Source of the DNA: Erysipelotrichia bacterium
GTDB lineage: Bacteria > Bacillota_I > Bacilli_A > Erysipelotrichales > Erysipelotrichaceae
Direction of reading: 5' to 3'
DNA: 47,733 nucleotides
Assembly (NCBI GenBank): GCA_012800355.1
Contig: JAAZJL010000014.1
Span: 1-47,733, forward strand
Of this stretch, positions 14,925-22,206 are shown piece after piece; position 1 is the first letter of the stretch; every line of letters starts with the position of its first letter. A program made the translations under genes and the position numbers. Under the pieces are notes generated by a model, which was not told the DNA's origin, ran no database searches, and saw only the letters and a list, made by a program, of their open reading frames with translations.

Positions 14925-16358
14925 CTAGTAGTCACCTTCTTTCGCTTTATTCATTAGGATATTTGAGCCTTCCTTATCTAATAAAATTTCATTAAACTCA
15001 ATATTTAACTTTTCTTTTAATATCATTGCCACTTTTTCGCCACAAAAACCTCCTTGGCATCTTCCCATGCCAGCATTGGTTCTTCTTTTTATTCCATCTA
15101 TTGATTGGGGAGGAATTGGCGAGTTAAAACAATCTAAAATTTCTCCTTCGGTAACTTGTTCACAACGACAAATAATTCTACCATAAGCTGGATTTTTAGC
15201 TATCATTTCATTTTTTTCTTCAAAACTCAAATCTTTGAAATGAACTTTTTTTCTTGTTTCTTGATAATTCTCTTTTTTTACAAACTTTTCTTTAGTATTT
15301 AACCAGTCAATTACATGATAGCCAATAGCACATGCCGCTGTTAGTCCTGGAGAAGCCATGCCAGCTAAGTTATAGAAGTTTTTAACCGACTTACTTTCTT
15401 CAATAATAAAGTCTTGTCTATCACTTCTTGCTCTTACTCCAGCAAAGTTTCTGATATTCTCTTTAAAATTGATACAATCCATTGTTAAAGCTGATCTTTC
15501 TTTGATATAGTTTAAGACTTCACTTGTGGTCGCTAAATCTTCAAACTGAATAGTTTCAGCATCAGGACCAACAATCATATTGCCATGAACTGTTGGACAA
15601 ACCGCTACACCCTTACCATATTTGCTAGGGCATTGAAATAAAGTCAAGTGAACCTTTTCTCCTTCACTTTTATCTAGTAAAAAATATTGTCCTCTAACAG
15701 GGATAATGGTGAACTCTTTTTCTCCAATCATCTCATGAACAATATCACTGTAAACTCCTGCAGCATTAATTATATATCTACATTTATATTGACCTTTACT
15801 TGTAGTAACAGTAAAAACATCATTTTCTTTAGTAATTGCTTTTACTTCATTGCTGAGTTTTAAATCAACACCATTTTCTACTGCCACTTCCACTAAAGCT
15901 ATGGTATATCGCCAAGGGTCAATTATTGCACTTGTCTTAGCGTATAAAGACCCTACTACTTTTTCGCTTAATAAAGGTTCTAATTTTCTAGTTTCTTTTT
16001 CATCAAGAATATAGAGCTCTTTAACTCCATTTTGTATTCCTCTTTGGTATAATTCTTGCAGTGTTTGCACATCTTGCTGATTATATGCCAAAACAAGTGA
16101 TCCATCATTGTTATATGGAACATCTAGTTTTTCACAAAGTTCTTTAGCCATTAAAGAACCTTCAACATTATATTTCGCCATTAATGAGCCTGGCTGTGGG
16201 TCATATCCAGCATGCATACATCCTGAATTAGCCTTTGTTGTGCCGTTAGCGACATCATTATGTGTTTCTAAAATAGCAATTGACATTTCATATTGTGAAA
16301 GCCAGTAAGCTGTTGAACATCCCACCACACCAGCTCCAATAATTATTACATCATACAT
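14925..16358 (-). CDS. GlpO/GlpA-like FAD oxidoreductase with BFD-type 2Fe-2S domain
   Basis: A 477-residue protein with a DAO-type FAD domain (VIIIGAGVVGCSTAYWLSQY at the N-terminus; GTTKANSGCMHAGYD in the substrate region; a nucleotide-binding end in FYNLAGMASPGLTAACAIG) and a C-terminal BFD-like domain with cysteines CRCEQV and CQGGFC for a 2Fe-2S cluster. This architecture is usual for anaerobic-type glycerol-3-phosphate dehydrogenase relatives. No glpK or glpF lies in the window, so the substrate could also be another 2-hydroxyacid. It is the first gene of a three-gene operon; GAAGGGAT is about seven bases before ATG, and TATAAT lies roughly 30 bases upstream of the start. Confidence 0.85.
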   Translation of the reverse strand: MYDVIIIGAGVVGCSTAYWLSQYEMSIAILETHNDVANGTTKANSGCMHAGYDPQPGSLMAKYNVEGSLMAKELCEKLDVPYNNDGSLVLAYNQQDVQTLQELYQRGIQNGVKELYILDEKETRKLEPLLSEKVVGSLYAKTSAIIDPWRYTIALVEVAVENGVDLKLSNEVKAITKENDVFTVTTSKGQYKCRYIINAAGVYSDIVHEMIGEKEFTIIPVRGQYFLLDKSEGEKVHLTLFQCPSKYGKGVAVCPTVHGNMIVGPDAETIQFEDLATTSEVLNYIKERSALTMDCINFKENIRNFAGVRARSDRQDFIIEESKSVKNFYNLAGMASPGLTAACAIGYHVIDWLNTKEKFVKKENYQETRKKVHFKDLSFEEKNEMIAKNPAYGRIICRCEQVTEGEILDCFNSPIPPQSIDGIKRRTNAGMGRCQGGFCGEKVAMILKEKLNIEFNEILLDKEGSNILMNKAKEGDY

Positions 16359-16411
16359 ATTGACTATCCCTTCTATACTTATCTAATTATATCACTTTAT
16401 CCCCTAGTTAT

Positions 16412-16441
16412 TAAAAGAGATTGCTATTAACTAGCAACCTC
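16412..16441 (-). terminator. Terminator of the AI-2E-family permease gene
   Basis: On the minus strand GAGGTTGCTA (16441-16432) pairs with TAGCAATCTC (16426-16417), with one wobble, across the loop GTTAA, and is followed by TTTTAATAA. The permease stop codon is in the loop. Confidence 0.85.
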
Positions 16442-17497
16442 TTGAGTTTCTTCATTTTCCCTATTCTTTGTTTTTTCATCTCGATACATAAGGAAGGAAA
16501 TGGTAAGTGGAAATCCAATCATTCCTATTAATCCAAACAACTTTAATCCTGCTATCATCGAAATTAAACTGACCAGTGGATTTAATCCTAATTTTGTTCC
16601 AACAATTCTTGGTTCAATAATATTTCTAATCACTGTTATTGTTGCATATAAGATTAGTACACCAAAACCTTTTAAAATATTGCCAAAAATCATTTCCACA
16701 AAAGCCCATGGAATTAATGCTGTACCAACACCTAATATTGGCAAAATATCCATTATCGCAATTAAAGCAGCTAACAAAATAGTCGGTTTTGTTTTTAATA
16801 TCGTTAAACCGATTGCTAATTCAATAAATGTTATTCCCATAATAATGATATAAGATTTTAGAACATTTAAAATGTTTTCTTTAATGAATAGTGTTACATC
16901 TCCTAAGAAATCTGATAATTTTGTTGGTAAAACGCGATAGATAAATGCAACAATTCCTGCATAATCTAAAACGATATAAATAGATGAGACAACTGTCACC
17001 GTAACAGTTATGATTATCTTAGGGAATGAAGTAATCAATTCTTTGACGAAATTAATCAAATAAGTTGATATTGTCATAAGGATGGTTTTGATAGCTTCAA
17101 AAATTGATGAAGTAGCTTGGTTGAAAATATCTGCTACTTCTGCTGGTAACGATTCAGTTAAGTCAATAAAATAGTTATAAACAATATTTATTGCTGGTTC
17201 TAAATAGTTTGAATATAGCCCAGCATAATTAAAAGTTTTTACTGAGTTGACAGTAATTACTGAAGTAAGAGCTAATAAAAATACTAATACAATGTAAAAT
17301 GCAACCAGTATTAGTATTAATCTCTTTCTTCCTGGTTTACCAAATATTTTTATGGCTATTTTTCTAACTAAATAAGCAATTGAAAACCCTATAATAAAAG
17401 GCATCATAACTGGCAATAAATACTTACCACTCAAATAAACAATAAATATAACACAACAGTAATATAGAAAATTTATTAAAAAATCTTTTTTTGTCAT
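16427..17497 (-). CDS. AI-2E family transporter (YtvI/PerM-like permease)
   Basis: About 356 residues with seven to eight membrane helices in the PF01594 pattern. Helices lie near the N-terminus, a long amphipathic central region spans roughly residues 100-165, and the diagnostic EPRIVGTKLGLNPLVSLISM is followed by FGLIGMIGFPL. Members export small molecules (AI-2, Na+/H+ antiport, others) or act in sporulation; the cargo here is unknown. I place the start at the ATG at 17497, with GAGGT seven bases upstream. An ATG at 17503 is possible too, because TATAAT (17515-17510) lies exactly six bases before it. It is divergent from gpmI and monocistronic. Confidence 0.87.
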   Translation of the reverse strand: MTKKDFLINFLYYCCVIFIVYLSGKYLLPVMMPFIIGFSIAYLVRKIAIKIFGKPGRKRLILILVAFYIVLVFLLALTSVITVNSVKTFNYAGLYSNYLEPAINIVYNYFIDLTESLPAEVADIFNQATSSIFEAIKTILMTISTYLINFVKELITSFPKIIITVTVTVVSSIYIVLDYAGIVAFIYRVLPTKLSDFLGDVTLFIKENILNVLKSYIIIMGITFIELAIGLTILKTKPTILLAALIAIMDILPILGVGTALIPWAFVEMIFGNILKGFGVLILYATITVIRNIIEPRIVGTKLGLNPLVSLISMIAGLKLFGLIGMIGFPLTISFLMYRDEKTKNRENEETQEVAS

Positions 17498-17595
17498 AAA
17501 CATTACCTCATTATACATAATACTACATTTCTTTTAATAAGTGCATATTTATAAAAAAAATGTTAAAATGTATCGAGTGATTTTAGGAGGACTTT

Positions 17596-19164
17596 ATGGA
17601 AAAGAAACCTGTTGTATTAGTTGTTATGGATGGCGTTGGCATTAATGAAAACTCTTTTGGCAATGCAGTAAAAAATGCTTATACCCCGACATTAGATAAA
17701 TTGTGGACAACTTGCCCTGTTACAGCGATTGCTGCTCATGGTGAGGCTGTTGGATTGCCTTCAGATGGAGATATGGGAAATTCTGAAGTTGGACATAATG
17801 CTTTAGGATGTGGTCAAATATATTCTCAAGGCGCTAAATTAGTTAATGAATCAATTGCTTCAAAAGCAATTTTCCAATCAGATGTTTGGACTTCTTTAGT
17901 TAAAAATGCTAAAGGCAATACTTTGCATTTTATCGGCTTATTATCTGACGGTAATGTGCATTCTCATATTTCTCATTTAATTGCGATGATTACTCAAGCA
18001 AAAAATGAAGGTCTTTCAAAAGTTAGAGTTCATGCTCTGTTAGATGGTAGAGATGTTGGCCCTAGAACTGGCGAAATCTATGTTAAACAGTTAGAAGATG
18101 CAATGGCTAAATTAAATGATTCATCTTTTGATGCCAGAATTGCTTCTGGTGGTGGAAGAATGGTTGTTACCATGGACCGTTATGAAGCTAACTGGAAAAT
18201 GGTTGAAGATGGCTGGAAAATTCATGTTGAAGGCGAAGGAAGACAATTTTCTAACGCAACAGAAGCTATTGAAACTTACAGAGAAGAATTAAACCTCGAT
18301 GACCAATATTTGCCTGGTTTTGTAATTGCTGAAAACGGAAAACCAGTTGGAACTATTGATGATCATGATTCAGTTATTTTATTTAACTTTAGGGGCGATA
18401 GAGCTTTGGAAATCTCTAGAGCTTTTGACAACAAGGATTTACCTTTTATCAAGCGCAATAAATATCCATCAGTAATATACGCAGGCATGCTTGAATATGA
18501 TGGTGATTTACATATCCCACATAACTATTTAGTAAACCCACCAAAAATTGAACATACAATGTCAGAATTGTTAGTAAAAGAAAATATTAATTCTTATGCT
18601 CTTAGCGAAACTCAAAAGTTTGGTCATGTTACTTATTTCTGGAATGGAAATAGAAGTGAAAAATTTGATGAAAAACTTGAAGTTTGGCAAGAAGTTCCAT
18701 CAGATATTGTTCCTTTTGATCAAAGACCTTGGATGAAAGGTGCTGAAATAACAGATTTATTAATTGAAGCAATGAAATCAAAAAAGTATCAGTTTTTACG
18801 TGTTAACTATCCAAATGGTGACATGGTCGGTCATACTGGAAATTATGCTGCCACAATTATTGGGGTCGAAACTGTTGATCTAGCCTTAACTAGAATATTA
18901 AAAGTTGCTGATGAACTAGATTACACTGTTGTTATTACTGCCGATCATGGTAACGCTGATGAAATGTACCAAAAAAGAAAGAGTGAAGATGCACCAATTG
19001 TTCCTCTAACTTCTCATACTTTAAATAAGGTTCCATTTATTATTTATAACAATGATGTCAAAATTAAAGAAGGCAATTTTGGTTTAAGTAATGTAGCTGC
19101 TACTATTGTTAAATTATTAGGATTAAAACCACATGAAAAGTGGAATGAAAGTATTATTAAATAA
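17596..19164 (+). CDS. gpmI: 2,3-bisphosphoglycerate-independent phosphoglycerate mutase
   Basis: A 522-residue two-metal enzyme that interconverts 3- and 2-phosphoglycerate in glycolysis. The alkaline-phosphatase-fold metal sites are present (VVMDGVG at residues 9-15, TADHGNADEM near 450), the phosphorylated serine is in GNSEVGHN (about residues 61-68), and phosphoglycerate-binding stretches LLDGRDVGPRTGE and GGGRMVVTMDRY are intact. The start has the strong AGGAGG. The stop overlaps the next start by one base (TAATG), coupling it to a small-multidrug-export-family membrane gene. Confidence 0.97.
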   Translation: MEKKPVVLVVMDGVGINENSFGNAVKNAYTPTLDKLWTTCPVTAIAAHGEAVGLPSDGDMGNSEVGHNALGCGQIYSQGAKLVNESIASKAIFQSDVWTSLVKNAKGNTLHFIGLLSDGNVHSHISHLIAMITQAKNEGLSKVRVHALLDGRDVGPRTGEIYVKQLEDAMAKLNDSSFDARIASGGGRMVVTMDRYEANWKMVEDGWKIHVEGEGRQFSNATEAIETYREELNLDDQYLPGFVIAENGKPVGTIDDHDSVILFNFRGDRALEISRAFDNKDLPFIKRNKYPSVIYAGMLEYDGDLHIPHNYLVNPPKIEHTMSELLVKENINSYALSETQKFGHVTYFWNGNRSEKFDEKLEVWQEVPSDIVPFDQRPWMKGAEITDLLIEAMKSKKYQFLRVNYPNGDMVGHTGNYAATIIGVETVDLALTRILKVADELDYTVVITADHGNADEMYQKRKSEDAPIVPLTSHTLNKVPFIIYNNDVKIKEGNFGLSNVAATIVKLLGLKPHEKWNESIIK

Positions 19165-19658
19165 TGGTTGAAGCAGTATTTAATTTCTTTAGTGCTTTGG
19201 GAAGCGAATTTGCACTGTTTATGATTTCGATGATTCCTCTTATTGAATTAAGAGGAGCAATAATATTTGCTTCAGCTATCAACTTCCCTTGGTATAAGGC
19301 TTTGCCTATTTGTATTATCGCAAATATGCTTCCAGTACCATTTCTACTAATTTTTGGGATGAAAATTGTAAAATATTTAAAAACTACCAAACTTTTTGGT
19401 TCATTCTTTACTAAATATGAAGAAAAATTACATGCCAAAAGTGAAGAGGTTGAAAAATACGGGTTTTTCGCTCTAACTGTCTTTGTTGGTATACCTTTAC
19501 CAGCAACGGGTGCTTGGAGTGGATCACTGGTAGCTACAATTTTGCAATTTGACTTTAAAAAAGGTTTATTATCAATCTTTTTAGGAGTTTGTATTGCTGC
19601 AGTTATTATGACCCTTGCTTGTTATGGTGCTTTTGGCTTTTTAAGATTGTTTATCTAG
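19164..19658 (+). CDS. Small multidrug export family membrane protein (COG2426-like)
   Basis: A 164-residue protein with four membrane segments. Family hallmarks are MIPLIELRGAIIFA near the N-terminus, the mid-protein EEVEKYGFFALTVFVGIPLP and the following GAWSGSLVA. Export activity has been proposed for the family but is weakly supported. It is translationally coupled to gpmI (TAATG). The stop codon is inside the operon's terminator hairpin. Confidence 0.87.
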   Translation: MVEAVFNFFSALGSEFALFMISMIPLIELRGAIIFASAINFPWYKALPICIIANMLPVPFLLIFGMKIVKYLKTTKLFGSFFTKYEEKLHAKSEEVEKYGFFALTVFVGIPLPATGAWSGSLVATILQFDFKKGLLSIFLGVCIAAVIMTLACYGAFGFLRLFI

Positions 19659-19682
19659 AAGACTTAATTAAAGTCTTCTTTT
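19657..19682 (+). terminator. Terminator of the gpmI operon
   Basis: AGAAGACTT (19657-19665) pairs with AAGTCTTCT (19671-19679) followed by a short T-rich tail. TATAAT at 19687-19692 immediately after it is the probable -10 box of the NADAR gene and would leave a leader of only about nine bases. Confidence 0.82.
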
Positions 19683-19707
19683 CTTATATAATTTAGATGG
19701 TGATTAT

Positions 19708-20193
19708 ATGAAAGTCATATGTTTTGAAAGAGTTGAAGAAGAAAATGGCTATCTAAGTGTCTGGTATCCATGTAATTTTTTTGTTGATGGACACAAGTTT
19801 TGGTGTGTAGAGCAATACTTACAACATCGTAAAGCCTTGATGTTTAATGATAACTATCGTGCTGATAAGCTTTTAAATGCTATAGATAAAAAAACGATTA
19901 TGCAATACAGTAAAGGTATTACTAATTATGTTGACAAAGTTTGGAATGCTAGAAGGCATATCAATCTATATAAAGCCAATTATGCTAAGTTTTCACAAAA
20001 TAACGATTTAAAAGAGTTGCTTTTAGCTACTGAAGATATCGTTTTAGCTAAGTGTGGCAAAACTGATAAAGTTTGGGGCACTGGTTTAAATTATGGTGAC
20101 ACTAGACTTTATAACCTTTCCAAGTGGGAAGGACTTAATTTACAAGGTTTTGCTTTGATGGAAGTAAGAGATGCATTAAAAAAAGAAGTCTAG
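19708..20193 (+). CDS. NADAR family N-glycosidase-type protein (YbiA-like)
   Basis: A 161-residue, single-domain NADAR protein. The family pattern is clear: LSVWYPCNFFVDGHKFWCVE, then EQYLQHRKALMFND, WNARRHINLYKANYAKF and, near the end, LAKCGKTDKVWGTGL. NADAR proteins break N-glycosidic bonds: YbiA-type enzymes act on riboflavin-pathway intermediates, and others remove ADP-ribose from DNA guanine. The sequence does not tell which applies here. GGTGAT is the RBS. It stands alone between two terminators, and its mRNA leader may be only about nine bases. Confidence 0.85.
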   Translation: MKVICFERVEEENGYLSVWYPCNFFVDGHKFWCVEQYLQHRKALMFNDNYRADKLLNAIDKKTIMQYSKGITNYVDKVWNARRHINLYKANYAKFSQNNDLKELLLATEDIVLAKCGKTDKVWGTGLNYGDTRLYNLSKWEGLNLQGFALMEVRDALKKEV

Positions 20194-20202
20194 CGACTTC
20201 TT
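20183..20202. terminator. Bidirectional terminator between NADAR gene and divIC
   Basis: AAGAAGTC (20183-20190) pairs with GACTTCTT (20195-20202). The loop TAGC carries the NADAR stop codon, and the divIC stop (20201-20203) overlaps the other arm. An A-run precedes the hairpin for the minus-strand transcript. Confidence 0.8.
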
Positions 20203-20524
20203 AATCATTTCCTTCAGTAAGAGGGGGAAGAACATATATCTGTTCATTTTCTTTTGTAATTAAATATTTGCCTCTGGCAACTGAACTGACATAGTTTTCA
20301 TCTGTCAGTTTTTCTTTTTGCAACTCTAAACTTTCCTTTTCGGCTTCTAGTTGAGCTAATTCTCTTTCCGATTCTCTAACGTCACTCAACAAAGAGAATG
20401 TTGTCTTTATTTCCCTTGTCATTTGATAATACATATATATCATGATGCCAATCATTAGTACGCTAATTAAAAATCTTAAGAATTTGCCTAATGGATTGCT
20501 CTTTTTCACTGTTTTCTTTTTCAT
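20201..20524 (-). CDS. divIC: Septum formation initiator DivIC/FtsB-like
   Basis: About 107 residues: a basic cytoplasmic N-terminus (MKKKTVKKSNPLGKF), one membrane helix (FLISVLMIGIMIYMYYQM), and a coiled coil rich in Glu/Leu (SERELAQLEAEKESLELQKE). It ends with the family box NYVSSVARGKYLITKENEQI. DivIC pairs with FtsL in the divisome and helps activate septal wall synthesis. The ATG at 20524 (AGGTGG five bases upstream) is preferred over an upstream GTG that is part of the RBS. In Bacillus divIC lies near rqcP, but here they are about 9 kb apart and on the same strand. Confidence 0.9.
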   Translation of the reverse strand: MKKKTVKKSNPLGKFLRFLISVLMIGIMIYMYYQMTREIKTTFSLLSDVRESERELAQLEAEKESLELQKEKLTDENYVSSVARGKYLITKENEQIYVLPPLTEGND

Positions 20525-20550
20525 CTTTACCACCTTTTGTCAAGTACCTT

Positions 20551-20579
20551 ATTAAAGCATTATTTAATAGTTTTTTCAA
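20551..20579 (-). promoter_or_regulatory. Probable divIC promoter
   Basis: On the minus strand TTGAAA (20579-20574), 17 bases, then TTTAAT (20556-20551), leaving a leader of about 20 nt before the ATG. The match is moderate. Confidence 0.5.
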
Positions 20580-20589
20580 GGACTAATAT

Positions 20590-20616
20590 TTGATAAATAT
20601 ATGTCAATGTTATATT
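20590..20616 (+). promoter_or_regulatory. Probable promoter of the SAM hydrolase/ECF locus
   Basis: TTGATA (20590-20595), a 15-base spacer and TATATT (20611-20616) precede the first DUF62 gene, whose RBS is GAGGTG at 20632-20637. The spacer is short for sigma-A, so the match is moderate. Confidence 0.45.
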
Positions 20617-20642
20617 CTTAAAGTGTCAAGTGAGGTGTATTT

Positions 20643-21482
20643 ATGTTTCCACTAATTTTACAATCAGATTTCGGTAGAGCTGATGGTGCAGTAAGCGCTA
20701 TGTATGGTGTTGCTAACTGCGTTAATCCTGAAATTAGAATTTATGATTTAACTCATGATATTCCCCAATATGATATTTGGGAAGCTAGTTATCGATTAAT
20801 TCAAACTATCAATTACTGGCCTAAAGGAAGTGTTTTTGTTTCTGTGGTTGATCCAGGAGTTGGAAGTGATCGAAAATCTGTTGTTGTTAAAACCAATAAT
20901 GATACCTTTGTTGTTACTCCTGATAACGGAACCTTGACTCACATTAAAAGAGTGTTAGGTATTAAAGAAGCTCGCATTCTTGATGAAGAAATTAATAGAC
21001 TTCCAAATTCAGGAGAAAGCTATACTTTCCATGGTCGTGATATTTACGCCTTTACTGGTGCAAGGCTTGCCACTGGTTTGATTTCATTTGAACAAATTGG
21101 TCCTTCATTTGATGTTGAAGAAATAGTTGAATTACCAGTAGCTAAAGCTGTCATTGAAAATAATGTTATTACTGGAACTATTGATGTATTAGATGTAAGA
21201 TACGGTTCATTATGGACAAATATTCCTCGCAAATTATTCAAACAATTAGATATCAGTCATGGAGATAGAGTTGAAGTGGTGATTTCAAATAACACTAGAA
21301 TTGTTTATAGTAATATCATGGTATATGCAAGAAGTTTTGCTGATGTTAATGTTGGTGAGACTTTATTATATGTAAACTCTTTAGATTGTGTCGCAATTGC
21401 TATAAATCAAGGAAGTTTTGCCAAAGCCTACAATATTGGTACAGGTATTACTTGGCAAATTAAACTTACAAAAATTGCTTGA
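20643..21482 (+). CDS. SAM hydroxide adenosyltransferase (DUF62), copy 1
   Basis: A 279-residue member of the SAM-dependent chlorinase/fluorinase/hydroxide-transferase family. The hydrolase-type Asp-Arg-His triad is complete (D70 in VVDPGVG, R77 in GSDRK, H130 in FHGRD), and the ribose-binding SDFG is at the N-terminus. Hydrolytic members split SAM into adenosine and methionine, using a water activated by this triad; halogenases lack it. The residue positions match the archaeal DUF62 enzymes closely. It lies 144 bases upstream of the ECF S component and is the most divergent of the three copies. It stops with TGA. Confidence 0.93.
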   Translation: MFPLILQSDFGRADGAVSAMYGVANCVNPEIRIYDLTHDIPQYDIWEASYRLIQTINYWPKGSVFVSVVDPGVGSDRKSVVVKTNNDTFVVTPDNGTLTHIKRVLGIKEARILDEEINRLPNSGESYTFHGRDIYAFTGARLATGLISFEQIGPSFDVEEIVELPVAKAVIENNVITGTIDVLDVRYGSLWTNIPRKLFKQLDISHGDRVEVVISNNTRIVYSNIMVYARSFADVNVGETLLYVNSLDCVAIAINQGSFAKAYNIGTGITWQIKLTKIA

Positions 21483-21504
21483 CACAAAAGGCTTTACTCA
21501 ATAA

Positions 21505-21597
21505 AATAAACCCATAAGGGAAGATGTTTGTTTATTAAATGGCATCCTTTGTGGATGCTGTTTTATATTTTAGGCAATAACACTTTTGTGTTTATAT
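21505..21597 (+). promoter_or_regulatory. Structured leader, possible attenuator before the ECF genes
   Basis: The 144-base gap before the S component holds three stackable hairpins. The first is AATAAAC (21505-21511) with GTTTATT (21530-21536), enclosing CC-ATAA-GG. The second is GGCATCC (21541-21547) with GGATGCT (21553-21559) followed by a T-rich stretch, which is terminator-like. The third is ACAC-TTTT-GTGT near 21585 within a GCAATA/TATTGC clamp just ahead of the RBS. GATG at 21523-21526 could pair instead with CATC in the terminator stem. I recognise no known riboswitch class. Confidence 0.45.
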
Positions 21598-21626
21598 ATT
21601 GCAAGAAAAGGAGAAAAGGAGAAAAT

Positions 21627-22205
21627 ATGAAAAAAGAAAGTTTTGGAAAAATTCTATTGGGAAAATGGGATACTAAAACCATTGTTGGTGTAGCTATTGG
21701 TATTGCTTTATTTGGTGTATTAATGGTTTATGGATCAATTACTGTATTTACAAATACTAACTTATCTTTAGCTATGATTGTTCCTGTTATCGTTGGTGGT
21801 TTATTTGGACCACTTCCAGCTGCGTTAGCATGTGGTGTAGGAAACATTTTAGCTGACTTAATTGGTGGCTGGGGCTTCTGGATTGACTGGGCAATCGGTA
21901 ACGCTGTATTAGGATTTATCGTAGGTAGTTTAAAACTTTATGGTGCTAATATTGATGAAGGTGTTTTCGATGTTAAGCATATGGTTATCTATGCTGTATT
22001 AGCAGTATTAGGCAATGTCATTGCTTTTGGTGTTGTTACTCCAATTGCAACGCATCTAATACAAGGTGGAGAATTAAAAATTACTATTGCTCAAGGTTGG
22101 GTTGCTGCAGCTTCTAACGCTACTGTATTGCTTGTAGCTGGTATCCCAATTTTAAAGGCTTTAGCAGCTAGAAATGCTCGTGGCACTAACTTAACAAAAG
22201 AATAA
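21627..22205 (+). CDS. ECF transporter S component (UPF0397/ECF-ribofla_trS-like)
   Basis: A 192-residue protein with about five to six membrane helices. The core PVIVGGLFGPLPAALACGVG, then NILADLIGGWGFWIDWAIGN and FIVGSLKLYG follow the UPF0397-type S-component pattern. S components bind the vitamin or nucleoside substrate of ECF transporters; the ligand of this one is unknown. The true start is the ATG at 21627, which has GGAGAAAAGGAG ahead; a longer reading frame from 21528 runs through the leader hairpins and is not credible. It is followed one base later by the ATPase gene. Confidence 0.88.
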   Translation: MKKESFGKILLGKWDTKTIVGVAIGIALFGVLMVYGSITVFTNTNLSLAMIVPVIVGGLFGPLPAALACGVGNILADLIGGWGFWIDWAIGNAVLGFIVGSLKLYGANIDEGVFDVKHMVIYAVLAVLGNVIAFGVVTPIATHLIQGGELKITIAQGWVAAASNATVLLVAGIPILKALAARNARGTNLTKE

Positions 22206-22206
22206 T

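Noticed and set aside
16500-16853. Open plus-strand frame of 117 codons
   Set aside because: It is antisense to the permease gene, has no RBS, and its Pro/Asn/Ile-rich text mirrors that gene's codon pattern.
21528-21626. N-terminal extension of the ECF S component
   Set aside because: It would be translated from the leader hairpins; the ATG at 21627 has a strong RBS and fits the family start.
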